Shown here in pieces: positions 34,292 to 42,665 of a stretch of DNA of 64,000 nucleotides. Origin of the DNA: Pelomonas sp051857475 (lineage in GTDB: Bacteria; Pseudomonadota; Gammaproteobacteria; Burkholderiales; Burkholderiaceae_C); the NCBI RefSeq assembly GCF_051857475.1, contig NZ_JBPZGZ010000001.1, forward strand, positions 1,426,001 to 1,490,000, in the 5' to 3' direction. The stretch's first letter is position 1, and every line of letters begins with the position of its first letter. A model generated the notes under the pieces. The model was not told the origin of the DNA. It worked only from the letters and a program-made list of their open reading frames with translations, and made no database searches. The translations under genes and the position numbers were made by a program.

Positions 34292-35968
34292 ATGACATCC
34301 GAAGAAATCCTGGCCCAGTTCGGCCCCCGCGAGTCCATGGAATACGACGTGGTCATCGTCGGCGGCGGCCCGGCCGGCCTGGCGACGGCCATTCGCCTCA
34401 AGCAGATCAAGCCCGACGCCAACATCGTCGTGCTCGAGAAGGGTTCGGAGCCCGGTGCCCACATCCTGTCCGGCGCCGTCATGGACCCGCGCGCCATCAC
34501 CGAGCTGTTCCCGAACTGGAAGGAACTCGGCGCACCGCTGAACCAGGCCGTGACCGGCGACGACGTGCTGATGCTCAACGAGACCGGCAGCACGCGCATG
34601 GCCGACTGGCTGGTGCCGCGCAACTTCCACAACGACGGCTGCTACGTCATCAGCCTGTCCGACGTCGTCAAGTGGCTGGCCCAGCAGGCCGAGAACCTCG
34701 GCATCGAGATCTTCCCGGGCTTTGCCGCCGCCGAGGTGCTCTACGACGAACAGGGCCGCGTCAAGGGCGTGGCCACCGGCAATATGGGCCTGGGCAAGGA
34801 CGGCGAGCCGACCGACCACTTCCAGCTCGGCATGGAACTGCTCGGCAAGTACACGGTGTTTGCCGAAGGCGCTCGCGGTCATCTCGGCAAGCAACTGCTG
34901 GCCAAGTACAAGCTGACCGAAGGCAAGGACACCCAGACCTATGCCATCGGCATCAAGGAGCTGTGGGAGATCCCCGCCGACAAGGCCCAGCCCGGCAAGG
35001 TCGTGCACACGGCAGGCTGGCCCATGGAAGGCGACACCTTTGGCGGCGGCTTCCTGTATCACCTGGCGGACAACAAGGTCACGCTCGGCTTCGTCATCGG
35101 CCTGGACTACGACAACCCTTATCTGAGCCCGTTTGAAGAGATGCAGCGCTGGAAGGCCCACCCCGCCATCCGCGCCCACATCGAAGGCGGCAAGCGCATC
35201 GGCTATGGTGCGCGCGCCATCAACAACGGCACGCCGCAGGCCCTGCCCAAGACGGTGTTTCCGGGTGGCTGCCTGATCGGCTGCGACGCCGGCTACCTGA
35301 ACGCCGCCCGCATCAAGGGCAGCCATGCCGCCATCAAGAGCGGCATGCTGGCTGCCGAAGCCCTGGCCCCGGCCCTGGACGCCGGCCGTGCCCAGGACGA
35401 GCTGAGCGCCTACCCCGAGGCCTTCGAGAAGAGCTGGCTGAACGAGGAGCTGCAGCAGAGCCGCAACTTCAAGCTCTGGTTCAAGAAGGGCCAGATGACG
35501 GGCCAGCTGATGACGGGCATCGAGCAGTGGCTGCTGCCCAAGCTGGGCGTCAAGAACCCGCCGTGGACGCTGCACAACCACAAGGCCGACAACGTCTCGC
35601 TGCGCCCGGCCGCCGAGTGCAAGCCCATCGCCTATCCCAAGCCCGATGGCAAGCTGACCTTCGACCGCCTGTCCTCGGTGTTCATCTCCAACACCAACCA
35701 CGAGGAAAACCAGCCCGCCCACCTGACGCTGAAGAGCGACGCGGTGCCGGTGCAGGTCAACCTCGCCAAGTACGCCGGCCCCGAGAGCCGCTACTGCCCG
35801 GCCGGTGTCTACGAGTTCGTGCCCAACGAGGATGGCAGCGGCGAACGCCTGCAGATCAACGCGCAGAACTGCGTGCACTGCAAGACCTGCGACATCAAGG
35901 ACCCGACGCAGAACATCGTCTGGGTCACGCCCGAGGGCGGTGGCGGCCCCAACTACGCCGGCATGTAA
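34292..35968 (+). CDS. electron transfer flavoprotein-ubiquinone oxidoreductase
   Basis: A 558-residue membrane-associated flavo-iron-sulfur protein that passes electrons from ETF, reduced by acyl-CoA dehydrogenases, to ubiquinone. The FAD motif VVIVGGGPAGLATAIRL is near 21-37. The ubiquinone/membrane region follows, and a 4Fe-4S ferredoxin-like end has RYCPAGVYE and NCVHCKTCDIKDPTQNI. Length is standard. The ATG at 34292 has GGAG ten bases ahead; the longer open frame upstream crosses the promoter. A terminator follows at 35989. It is divergent from an SDR. Confidence 0.95.
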   Translation: MTSEEILAQFGPRESMEYDVVIVGGGPAGLATAIRLKQIKPDANIVVLEKGSEPGAHILSGAVMDPRAITELFPNWKELGAPLNQAVTGDDVLMLNETGSTRMADWLVPRNFHNDGCYVISLSDVVKWLAQQAENLGIEIFPGFAAAEVLYDEQGRVKGVATGNMGLGKDGEPTDHFQLGMELLGKYTVFAEGARGHLGKQLLAKYKLTEGKDTQTYAIGIKELWEIPADKAQPGKVVHTAGWPMEGDTFGGGFLYHLADNKVTLGFVIGLDYDNPYLSPFEEMQRWKAHPAIRAHIEGGKRIGYGARAINNGTPQALPKTVFPGGCLIGCDAGYLNAARIKGSHAAIKSGMLAAEALAPALDAGRAQDELSAYPEAFEKSWLNEELQQSRNFKLWFKKGQMTGQLMTGIEQWLLPKLGVKNPPWTLHNHKADNVSLRPAAECKPIAYPKPDGKLTFDRLSSVFISNTNHEENQPAHLTLKSDAVPVQVNLAKYAGPESRYCPAGVYEFVPNEDGSGERLQINAQNCVHCKTCDIKDPTQNIVWVTPEGGGGPNYAGM

Positions 35969-35988
35969 GACGCCGCATCCCACGCTCG

Positions 35989-36013
35989 AAGCCGGCCTCG
36001 CGCCGGCTTTTTG
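35989..36013 (+). terminator. intrinsic terminator after ETF-QO
   Basis: AAGCCGGC and GCCGGCTT pair across a five-base loop, followed by a run of T. It lies 20 bases after the ETF-QO stop. Confidence 0.88.
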
Positions 36014-36078
36014 TTGCCTCCGCGCCAGCGCGCCGATAGACTGTTTTTCCATACAGTCAGCAGCCAGGAGGCGCTAGC

Positions 36079-36900
36079 GTGAGTTCAGCAAAGATCAGGG
36101 TCGGCATCGGCGGCTGGAACTTCGAGCCCTGGCGCGACAACTTCTACCCCAAGGGCTGGCCCCAGGCGCGTGAGCTCGAATATGCGAGTCAGCACCTGAC
36201 GGCCATCGAGATCAACAGCACCTATTACGGCGCGCAGAAGCCGGCCACCTTCGCCAAATGGCGCAAGGACACGCCCGATGGCTTCATGTTCTCGCTGAAG
36301 GCCATCCGCTTCGCGACCCAGCGCCGCGTGCTGGCCGATGGGGCCGACTCCATCAAGCGCTTCATCGACTCGGGCATCGCCGAGCTGGGCGACAAGCTCG
36401 GCCCCATCGTCTGGCAGCTGGCCCCGACACACAAGTTCGAGGCCGGCGACCTGACGGCCTTCCTGGAGCTGCTGCCGGCGGAGGTCGACGGGCTCAAGCT
36501 GCGCCACGCACTGGACGTGCGCCACGCCAGCTTCCAGTGCGCCGAATATCTCGCCCTGGCCCGCCAGTACAAGGCCGCGACGGTGTTCACCGAGTCCGAC
36601 GACTACCCGCCCATCGCCGAGCCCACGGGCGATTTCGTCTACACCCGCATCATGCGCACGCACAGCGACGAGCCCCTGGGCTGCAAGCCCGAGGTCTTCC
36701 CGCAACTGGCGGCCTCGGCCCAGGTCTGGGCCGAAGGCGGCGAGCCGGATGGCGTGCCGCGCATCGAGGCCGTGCCCACCACCGGTGCGGGGCCGCAGAC
36801 GCGCGACGTCTTCGTCTACTTCATCAGCGGCGCCAAGGAGCGTGCGCCCCACGCGGCCATGGCACTGCGGCGCGCGCTCGGGGAAGACGTGCCGGCCTAG
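36079..36900 (+). CDS. DUF72 family protein (YecE-like)
   Basis: A 273-residue TIM-barrel-like protein of the DUF72 family. Family blocks are VGIGGWNFEPWRDNFYP at the start, IEINSTYYGAQKPATFAKWRKDTPDGFMFSLK, GPIVWQLAPT, and a FVYTRIMRTHSDE block near 190. Some members are thought to act on nucleic acid or sugar metabolism; no reaction is established. The start is GTG at 36079 with AGGAGG seven bases before it, an excellent site that decides the start. It follows the ETF-QO terminator and stands alone. Confidence 0.85.
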   Translation: MSSAKIRVGIGGWNFEPWRDNFYPKGWPQARELEYASQHLTAIEINSTYYGAQKPATFAKWRKDTPDGFMFSLKAIRFATQRRVLADGADSIKRFIDSGIAELGDKLGPIVWQLAPTHKFEAGDLTAFLELLPAEVDGLKLRHALDVRHASFQCAEYLALARQYKAATVFTESDDYPPIAEPTGDFVYTRIMRTHSDEPLGCKPEVFPQLAASAQVWAEGGEPDGVPRIEAVPTTGAGPQTRDVFVYFISGAKERAPHAAMALRRALGEDVPA

Positions 36901-37211
36901 CGTCGAGAGCCTGGGGCTGCCGGCGCGCCGCGCGCGAGGAATCAAAAGGGGCGCGATCATCGCGCGGCATGCCCCACAAAAGGGCGCCCTGGTCGGCATG
37001 CATCACCGGGGTGCCGAGGCCATGCGGCTAGCCGTGAGGCTGCACCCGGTGCGCAAGGCCTGCAGATGGCCTAACGCCGAGCTTGATGCCAACTTCCGTG
37101 AAGCGTAGCGACACGCACCAGACTGGCGGCACCAACAGCAGGCACGCCACTTGCGAGATCGCCCGGATTTGGGCTTGGCCCGTGAAAACGTTTCCGGAGT
37201 AGTGAATCGCG
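36901..37211 (+). other. 311-bp gene-free region upstream of the Cache-CheW gene
   Basis: No gene is supported here. The left part is GC-rich with scattered short inverted repeats. The right part holds the candidate sigma-54 promoter at 37141-37154, and AAACGTTT, an 8-bp palindrome, lies near 37186-37193. Room for an upstream activator site exists between 36950 and 37100, but I could not pick a clear dyad. Confidence 0.55.
37141..37154 (+). promoter_or_regulatory. candidate sigma-54 promoter (-24/-12)
   Basis: GGCACGCCACTTGC fits the sigma-54 consensus GGCACG-N4-TTGC exactly in the conserved bases. GG and GC are separated by the required ten bases. It lies 57 bases before the ATG of the Cache-CheW gene. 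The base before GG is A rather than T and the base after GC is G. Confidence 0.6.
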
Positions 37212-39770
37212 ATGACGAACAAGGTTTGGCACAAGGGCTTGCCCTTCAGCCCCGAGGTGGCGCCCTATCTGAGGCGCATGGCATTGGTGGACGAGCACCG
37301 CGAGGCGCTGCTGCGGCTGCAGGGCGTCTGGGACAGCCTCGCGCTGCTGGGCCAGATGAGCGGCACGGCCACCGACATCGCGCAGACGCGCACGGCCTTC
37401 CAGGACCTCACGACGACGCTGCTCGACAGCCTCGCGCGCCGGCTGCGCTCGCATGCGCTGGAGCGCATGGCCAGCAAGGCCCGCGTGGCCATCGACATCC
37501 TGGTGCGCAACCTGTTCGAGCGCACGGCCGACGTCGGCTTCCTCGCGTCCGACGGGCCTTTGTGCGCCCACGCGGCGCTGTCACCCACCGACCCCGACCC
37601 CGCTGCCAGCCGCCAGGCCTTGCAGGCGCGCTTTGCAGCCTACACGGCCAAGTACTCGGTCTATGACGACGTGATCGTGCTGTCGCCGCGCGGTGAGGTT
37701 CTGGCGCGGCGGGACGAGGGCATCACGCTGGCGGCCTGCAACGAGCCCTGGATTGCCGAGGCCCTGGCCTCGGACGCGCCCTACATCGAACGCTATGGCA
37801 CGACGGCCCTGCTCGGTGGCCGCGAAGGCCTGATCTATGCCCGCGCGTTGAAGTCCCCGGCCGGCACGAACGAAGTGATCGGCCTGCTGTGCCTGTCCTT
37901 CCGCCTCGAGGACGAGATGGCGGCAGCCTTCCGCCAGCTGCTGGCGGGGCAAGACGAGCATGCCGTGATCTGCCTGCTCGACGCCGGGCAGCGCGTGCTG
38001 CAGAGCTCCGACGCCTGGCAGATCGCGCCTGGTGCCACGCTGCGGATCAAGGGCGAGCGGGTGGTTTTCGCGGGTCGCGACTATCTGTGCGCCGTGGCCG
38101 GCGCCAGTGGCTACGAAGGCTATGGCGGCCCACCGGGCTGGACCGCCTGCGTGCTGACGCCGCTGGAGTGGGCCTTCGAAGCCGAGGACGACGCTGCCCT
38201 GGGTGACGAGCTCGGCCAGGCCATCGACACGCGCCAGCTCTTCGACGCCGAGCTGCAGGGCATTCCCTTGGAGGCGCAGCGCATCCAGCGCAATCTGTCG
38301 CGCACGCTGTGGAACGGCAAGCTGCGCAGCCACGCGCGCGGTGCCACCGGCGCCAGCGGCGCCGGCTTCGCCACCACCCTGCTCAACGAGGTTCAACGCA
38401 CCGGCGGGCAGCTGCGCCAGGTGTTCGAGCAGGCCATCGCCAAGCTGCAGAACTCCACGCTGGCCGCGGTCTTCGATGGCGCGCGCTTCCAGGCGCGGCT
38501 GGCCATCGACATCATGGACCGCAACCTCTACGAACGCGCCAACGACTGCCGCTGGTGGGCGCTGGACGTGAGGCTGCAACGCGCGCTGGCCGCGCAGGGA
38601 ACGGCCCAGGCCCAGGCAGCCGCGCTTGAGGCCCGGCAGGTGCTGCAGCACATCAACGGCCTGTACACCGTCTACTCGTTGCTGCTGGTGTTCGACATCC
38701 AGGGCCGCGTCGTCGCCGTGTCGGACCCGGCCCAGGATCGGCATGTCGGCCAGCCGTTGAGCGCGCCCTGGGTCGGCGCCGCGCTGGCCTTGCGCGACCC
38801 CGAGCGCTACGTCGTGTCGCGCCACGAGGTCTCTGCGCTCTATGACGCGGCGAATCCCACCTACATCTACGCCACCTCGCTGCAGCACGAAGGCCAGGTC
38901 GTGGGCGGCATCGCCATCGTCTTCGACGGCGCGCCGCAATTCGCCGCCATGCTGCGCGACGCCCTGCCGGCGGCGAACAGCGACGCGGCGGGGCTGTTCG
39001 TCACGCGCGACGGCCGTGTCGTCGCCAGCTCCGATGCGCGCTGGCCGGCAGGCACCTCCGCTCCGCTGTCACTCGCCCTGCTTGCCGGCCTCGGCGCGGG
39101 TCAGACGCTGCGCAGCGAGCTGGAGATCGACGGCAGGATCTACGCGGCCGGCATCGCCATGTCCCAGGGCTATCGCGAATACCGGCAGGGCCAGGCCGCA
39201 TCCGGCGAGGACGTGGCCGCCGTGCTGTTGCAGCCGCTGGGTCCGCGCCTGCCTGCACTGGGCGCTGCCACCGACGCCGGCTTCATCCCGCCGCCTGCTC
39301 AAGCCGGCGCACAGACCCTGGACATCGCGGCCTTCAGCGTCGCCGGCGAATGGCTGGGGCTGCCCGCGGCCCTGCTGGTCGAAGCGCTGGAGCAGCCGCG
39401 CCTGACCGCGCTGCCCAATGCACCGCACCATATCGTCGGCATGCTGGAGCACGAGGGCCGCATGCTGCCGGTACTGGACCTGAGCCTGGCCTTGTATGGC
39501 CGTGCGGCACCTGCGCAGGAGGCGCCGGTCATCATCTGCCGCAACGAGGGCGGCCAAGGTCTGGCATTGCGCGTCGAGGAACTCGGGCCCGTGTTCGGCA
39601 TCGCCGCCAGCCAGGCCCTGCCCAGCCCAGGCCATCGCGCGCGGCTCGTGCGCGGCGCCGATGGCTCGTCGCACCGCATGCTGACGCTGCTGACCGCCGA
39701 GGATCTGTGGGCCCACATCGGCATGACGCTGGCGCCGCAGCGCGGCCAGCCCGCCCTGCTGTCGCCCTGA
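37212..39770 (+). CDS. soluble tandem-Cache sensor protein with C-terminal CheW domain
   Basis: An 852-residue protein with no signal peptide and no membrane span, so cytoplasmic. Two similar sensor modules follow each other. Module 1 is roughly 64-330 (VAIDILVRNLFERTADVGFL, then VIVLSPRGEVLARR) and module 2 roughly 415-675 (LAIDIMDRNLYERANDCRWW, then LLVFDIQGRVVAVSD). Both show the Cache-type pattern. Residues 700-840 are CheW-like (FSVAGEWLGLPAALLVEALEQP, then MLEHEGRMLPVLDLSLALYG). There is no methyl-accepting or kinase domain. CheW domains dock to CheA and receptors, so this looks like a ligand-reading adaptor of a chemosensory array. The candidate sigma-54 promoter lies upstream and fdhD follows 37 bases later on the same strand. 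Confidence 0.85.
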   Translation: MTNKVWHKGLPFSPEVAPYLRRMALVDEHREALLRLQGVWDSLALLGQMSGTATDIAQTRTAFQDLTTTLLDSLARRLRSHALERMASKARVAIDILVRNLFERTADVGFLASDGPLCAHAALSPTDPDPAASRQALQARFAAYTAKYSVYDDVIVLSPRGEVLARRDEGITLAACNEPWIAEALASDAPYIERYGTTALLGGREGLIYARALKSPAGTNEVIGLLCLSFRLEDEMAAAFRQLLAGQDEHAVICLLDAGQRVLQSSDAWQIAPGATLRIKGERVVFAGRDYLCAVAGASGYEGYGGPPGWTACVLTPLEWAFEAEDDAALGDELGQAIDTRQLFDAELQGIPLEAQRIQRNLSRTLWNGKLRSHARGATGASGAGFATTLLNEVQRTGGQLRQVFEQAIAKLQNSTLAAVFDGARFQARLAIDIMDRNLYERANDCRWWALDVRLQRALAAQGTAQAQAAALEARQVLQHINGLYTVYSLLLVFDIQGRVVAVSDPAQDRHVGQPLSAPWVGAALALRDPERYVVSRHEVSALYDAANPTYIYATSLQHEGQVVGGIAIVFDGAPQFAAMLRDALPAANSDAAGLFVTRDGRVVASSDARWPAGTSAPLSLALLAGLGAGQTLRSELEIDGRIYAAGIAMSQGYREYRQGQAASGEDVAAVLLQPLGPRLPALGAATDAGFIPPPAQAGAQTLDIAAFSVAGEWLGLPAALLVEALEQPRLTALPNAPHHIVGMLEHEGRMLPVLDLSLALYGRAAPAQEAPVIICRNEGGQGLALRVEELGPVFGIAASQALPSPGHRARLVRGADGSSHRMLTLLTAEDLWAHIGMTLAPQRGQPALLSP

Positions 39771-39807
39771 TTCGGCAGCATCCGGGCATGGCTCCTATCA
39801 TGCTGCC

Positions 39808-40596
39808 ATGCCCGCTGCCGAAGACCTGTCGCCCCTCATTCCTGAGCCGCTGCTGACGCTGCGTCCCCACGGCGCCACGGCCGACGAGCAGGTCGCCGTG
39901 GAGATGCCGGTGGCGTTGACGGTCAACGAGGTGTCCCAGGCCGTCATGCTCGCCACGCCGGCCGATCTGGAGGACTTCGCGCTGGGCTTTGCACTCAGCG
40001 AGGGCTGGATCACGTCGCGGCGCGAACTGCTCGACGTGGAGGTGCTCGCCCAGGCCGATGGCATCGAGCTGGCCTTGCGCGTGACCGCCGCGCGCGAGCA
40101 GCACCTGAAGGCGCGCCGCCGCATGCTGGCCGGCCGCACCGGTTGCGGCCTGTGCGGGCTGGAGAGCCTGGCCCAGTTGGGCGCGGTGCAGCCCGCACCG
40201 GTGCAGGCGCCCGCGTTGGCCGCCGGCGCGCTGGACCGCGCATTGGCCGGCATGCGTGCGGCGCAAGTGCTGAATGCACGCTGCGGCGGCCTGCACGCCG
40301 CGGCTTGGTGCCACCTCGACGGCGAGCTGCAATGGGCCCGCGAAGACATCGGTCGCCACAACGCGCTGGACAAGCTGGCCGGCGCCCTCGCCCGGCGCGA
40401 CACGGACGCCCGCGAAGGCTTCGTGCTGATGTCCAGCCGCGCCAGCTACGAGCTGGTACACAAGACCGCGATGGCCGGCATCGGCCTGCTGGCCTGCATG
40501 TCGGCGCCCAGCAGCCTGGCGATCTCAACGGCGCAGGGCCTGGGCCTGCAGCTCTGGGCCTTTGTGCGCGAAGGCCGCGCGACGCGCTACGCCTGA
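39808..40596 (+). CDS. fdhD: formate dehydrogenase accessory sulfurtransferase FdhD
   Basis: A 262-residue cytoplasmic sulfur carrier that passes sulfur from IscS to the molybdenum cofactor before insertion into formate dehydrogenase. The TGCGLCG motif has the two cysteines C113 and C116; the C-terminal part has REDIGRHNALDKLAGAL and SSRASYELVHKTAMAGI. No formate dehydrogenase genes are in the window, so the enzyme it serves is elsewhere. It follows the Cache-CheW gene closely and overlaps the convergent cyclase gene by ten bases. Confidence 0.93.
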   Translation: MPAAEDLSPLIPEPLLTLRPHGATADEQVAVEMPVALTVNEVSQAVMLATPADLEDFALGFALSEGWITSRRELLDVEVLAQADGIELALRVTAAREQHLKARRRMLAGRTGCGLCGLESLAQLGAVQPAPVQAPALAAGALDRALAGMRAAQVLNARCGGLHAAAWCHLDGELQWAREDIGRHNALDKLAGALARRDTDAREGFVLMSSRASYELVHKTAMAGIGLLACMSAPSSLAISTAQGLGLQLWAFVREGRATRYA

Positions 40597-42665
40597 CGGT
40601 CGCTCAGCGCCAAAGGCTCAGAAGGCCGCGCCTCGGCCTCGCCCTCGCCAGCCAGGAAGCAGCGCATGACGACCTGATCGCGCCCGCCCCGCTTGGCCTC
40701 GTACAGGGCCTCGTCTGCCGCGGCATACATGACGTCGGGCGTCAGGCCGGAACTCGGCGCCGCCCACCACGCCAGGCCGAAGCTGGCCGTCACCACCTTC
40801 TGCGGGCTGCCCTCATGCGGCAGGCCCAGGGCGTGCAGGGCCGCATTGAGCTGGCCGACGAAATGCAGGGCTGTCTCCGCCGACGTGGCCGAGAAGATCA
40901 CGCCGAACTCCTCGCCACCGAGGCGGAACAAAGCATCGGTCGAGCGCTTCAGGCTGTCTTTCAGGGTCTGGGCCAGGGCCTTGAGGACGGCATCGCCGGC
41001 CTGGTGGCCGTAGCGGTCGTTGTAGGCCTTGAAGTGGTCCACGTCGAGCATGCACAGGGCCACGGCCTGGCCGCGCTGGGCGCCGGCCAAGGCGGCCAGG
41101 CAGACATCGTTAAAATGGCGCCGGTTGAAGGCACCGGTCAGCGCGTCCACGATGGCCAGGTCGCGCAGCTGGCGGTTGGCGGCCTCCAGGGCGCGGGCAT
41201 CGTCGTGCAGGCGCTGCTCGTCGGCCTTGCGGCGCGAGATGTCCATGTGGGTGCCGGCCAGGCGCAGCGGCCGGCCCTCGGCGTCACGCTCGAAGACGCT
41301 GCCATTGCTCTGCACCCAGATCCAGCGGCCATCGGCATGGCGCATGCGGAACTCGGCCGTGTAGCGCTCGTCGGCGCCGCTGAAGTGGCGCTTCATGGCC
41401 AGGCTGGCCTCGATGAGGTCACCGGGATGGCACAGCCTCTCCCAGGTCGTGCCGGTCACGGGCTCCAGCTCCGCGCGCGTGCGGCCCAGCATCTGGGCCC
41501 AGCGCTCGTTGATGTCCAGCTGGCCGCTGTCGATATGCCAGTCCCAGGTGCCGGCGGCGGTGCCATCCAGCACATTGGCCATGCGCTGGCGGTCTTCGGC
41601 CAGCACGGCCTCGGTCCTCTCCAGGCGCCGACGGATGACGAGGCTGCGGGCCACCGCGACCGCGACCAGCAGGCTGGCGAGGCTGCCGGCGGCCAGGGTC
41701 AGCAGGGGCGTCCGGTCGCTCTCGGCGGCAAGCGCTCCGGGCCGGGGCCTGAGCACCAGCTCCCAGGGCCGGCCACCCACGTCCACATTGAGGGCGGTGT
41801 CGCGCTCGTTGGACTGGAAGGGCTCGCTGCCCGCGGACGAGTAGATCAGCCGGTGCTTCTCTTCCTGGTCGAAGACGAAGACGTCCAGGCCATTGGCGTC
41901 GGCGCGCAGCGCTGCCTCGGACATCAGCGCCGGCAGTTCGATGACACCGGCCAGATAGCCGGCCAGCTCGCGGCGGCGCGCCTCGACGCCCTCGGGCCGG
42001 GGCGAGCGATAGACAGGAGCGGACACCGCAAAGCCGGTCACGGCCGCGCCGGGCTGGCCACGACGGATCAGCGGGAAGGTCTCGGAGGCGATGGGCACGC
42101 CCGCGTCGCGGGCCAGCAGCTTGGAGCGCATGCGGCGTGGGTCGAAGGCCATGTCCACGCCCACCGCAGCGCCCATCTCGGGCCAGGAATAGCGCACCGG
42201 CACGTGCACGTCACGCTCGCGGGCCGGCACGAAACCATCGCCCTGGTAGTCCGGCGCCGGTTCAACGACGCGATAGCCAGGCTGCTCCAGGTTGGCCCGG
42301 CTCTCGAACTCGGCCAGCTGGGCGTGCGGCACGACGGGCTGCCACTCCAGCAGCGTCAACGCCGTCGCATCGTTCGCCAGGCTGGTGCCGTAGCGCGCAA
42401 ACTGGGCGCGCGTCAGCTCGGCCTGGGCCGACAACATCTGGCTGGCGGCCTGCAGCGTCTCCACCGTCCTCACCAGCTGCAAGTCAAAGGCGCTGACGAC
42501 GCTCTGCCCCATCGCGTTCAGCAGCTCGCGCTGCTGGCTGGCGGCCTTGAGCGCCAGCGATCGATAGGCGCCGAGGCTGCCTGCCAGGCCCACCGCCAGG
42601 ATGAGCACGACCAGCGCGGCGTCCACGATCGAAGGCCAGATGCGGCGACGCGGGTTTGCGCTCAT
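40587..42665 (-). CDS. CHASE-PAS-GGDEF diguanylate cyclase
   Basis: A 692-residue inner-membrane enzyme making cyclic-di-GMP. TM1 is at 13-33, a periplasmic CHASE-type sensor at about 60-300 (VPVRYSWPEMGAAVGVDMAF is its typical core), TM2 near 320-340. A PAS/PAC unit spans about 360-480 with ADGRWIWVQSNGSVFERD. The GGDEF domain starts near 500 (VDALTGAFNRRHF) with an intact active site GGEEF at 583-587. An RxxD inhibition site (R574, D577) lies five residues before it, so product feedback is expected. Its ATG overlaps the stop of the TctC-like binding-protein gene (ATGA). No EAL domain is present. Confidence 0.92.
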   Translation of the reverse strand: MSANPRRRIWPSIVDAALVVLILAVGLAGSLGAYRSLALKAASQQRELLNAMGQSVVSAFDLQLVRTVETLQAASQMLSAQAELTRAQFARYGTSLANDATALTLLEWQPVVPHAQLAEFESRANLEQPGYRVVEPAPDYQGDGFVPARERDVHVPVRYSWPEMGAAVGVDMAFDPRRMRSKLLARDAGVPIASETFPLIRRGQPGAAVTGFAVSAPVYRSPRPEGVEARRRELAGYLAGVIELPALMSEAALRADANGLDVFVFDQEEKHRLIYSSAGSEPFQSNERDTALNVDVGGRPWELVLRPRPGALAAESDRTPLLTLAAGSLASLLVAVAVARSLVIRRRLERTEAVLAEDRQRMANVLDGTAAGTWDWHIDSGQLDINERWAQMLGRTRAELEPVTGTTWERLCHPGDLIEASLAMKRHFSGADERYTAEFRMRHADGRWIWVQSNGSVFERDAEGRPLRLAGTHMDISRRKADEQRLHDDARALEAANRQLRDLAIVDALTGAFNRRHFNDVCLAALAGAQRGQAVALCMLDVDHFKAYNDRYGHQAGDAVLKALAQTLKDSLKRSTDALFRLGGEEFGVIFSATSAETALHFVGQLNAALHALGLPHEGSPQKVVTASFGLAWWAAPSSGLTPDVMYAAADEALYEAKRGGRDQVVMRCFLAGEGEAEARPSEPLALSDRQA

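Noticed and set aside
36901..37211. Possible short gene in the gap before the Cache-CheW gene
   Set aside because: Open frames here lack a ribosome site and codon bias, and a promoter-like element fits the space better.
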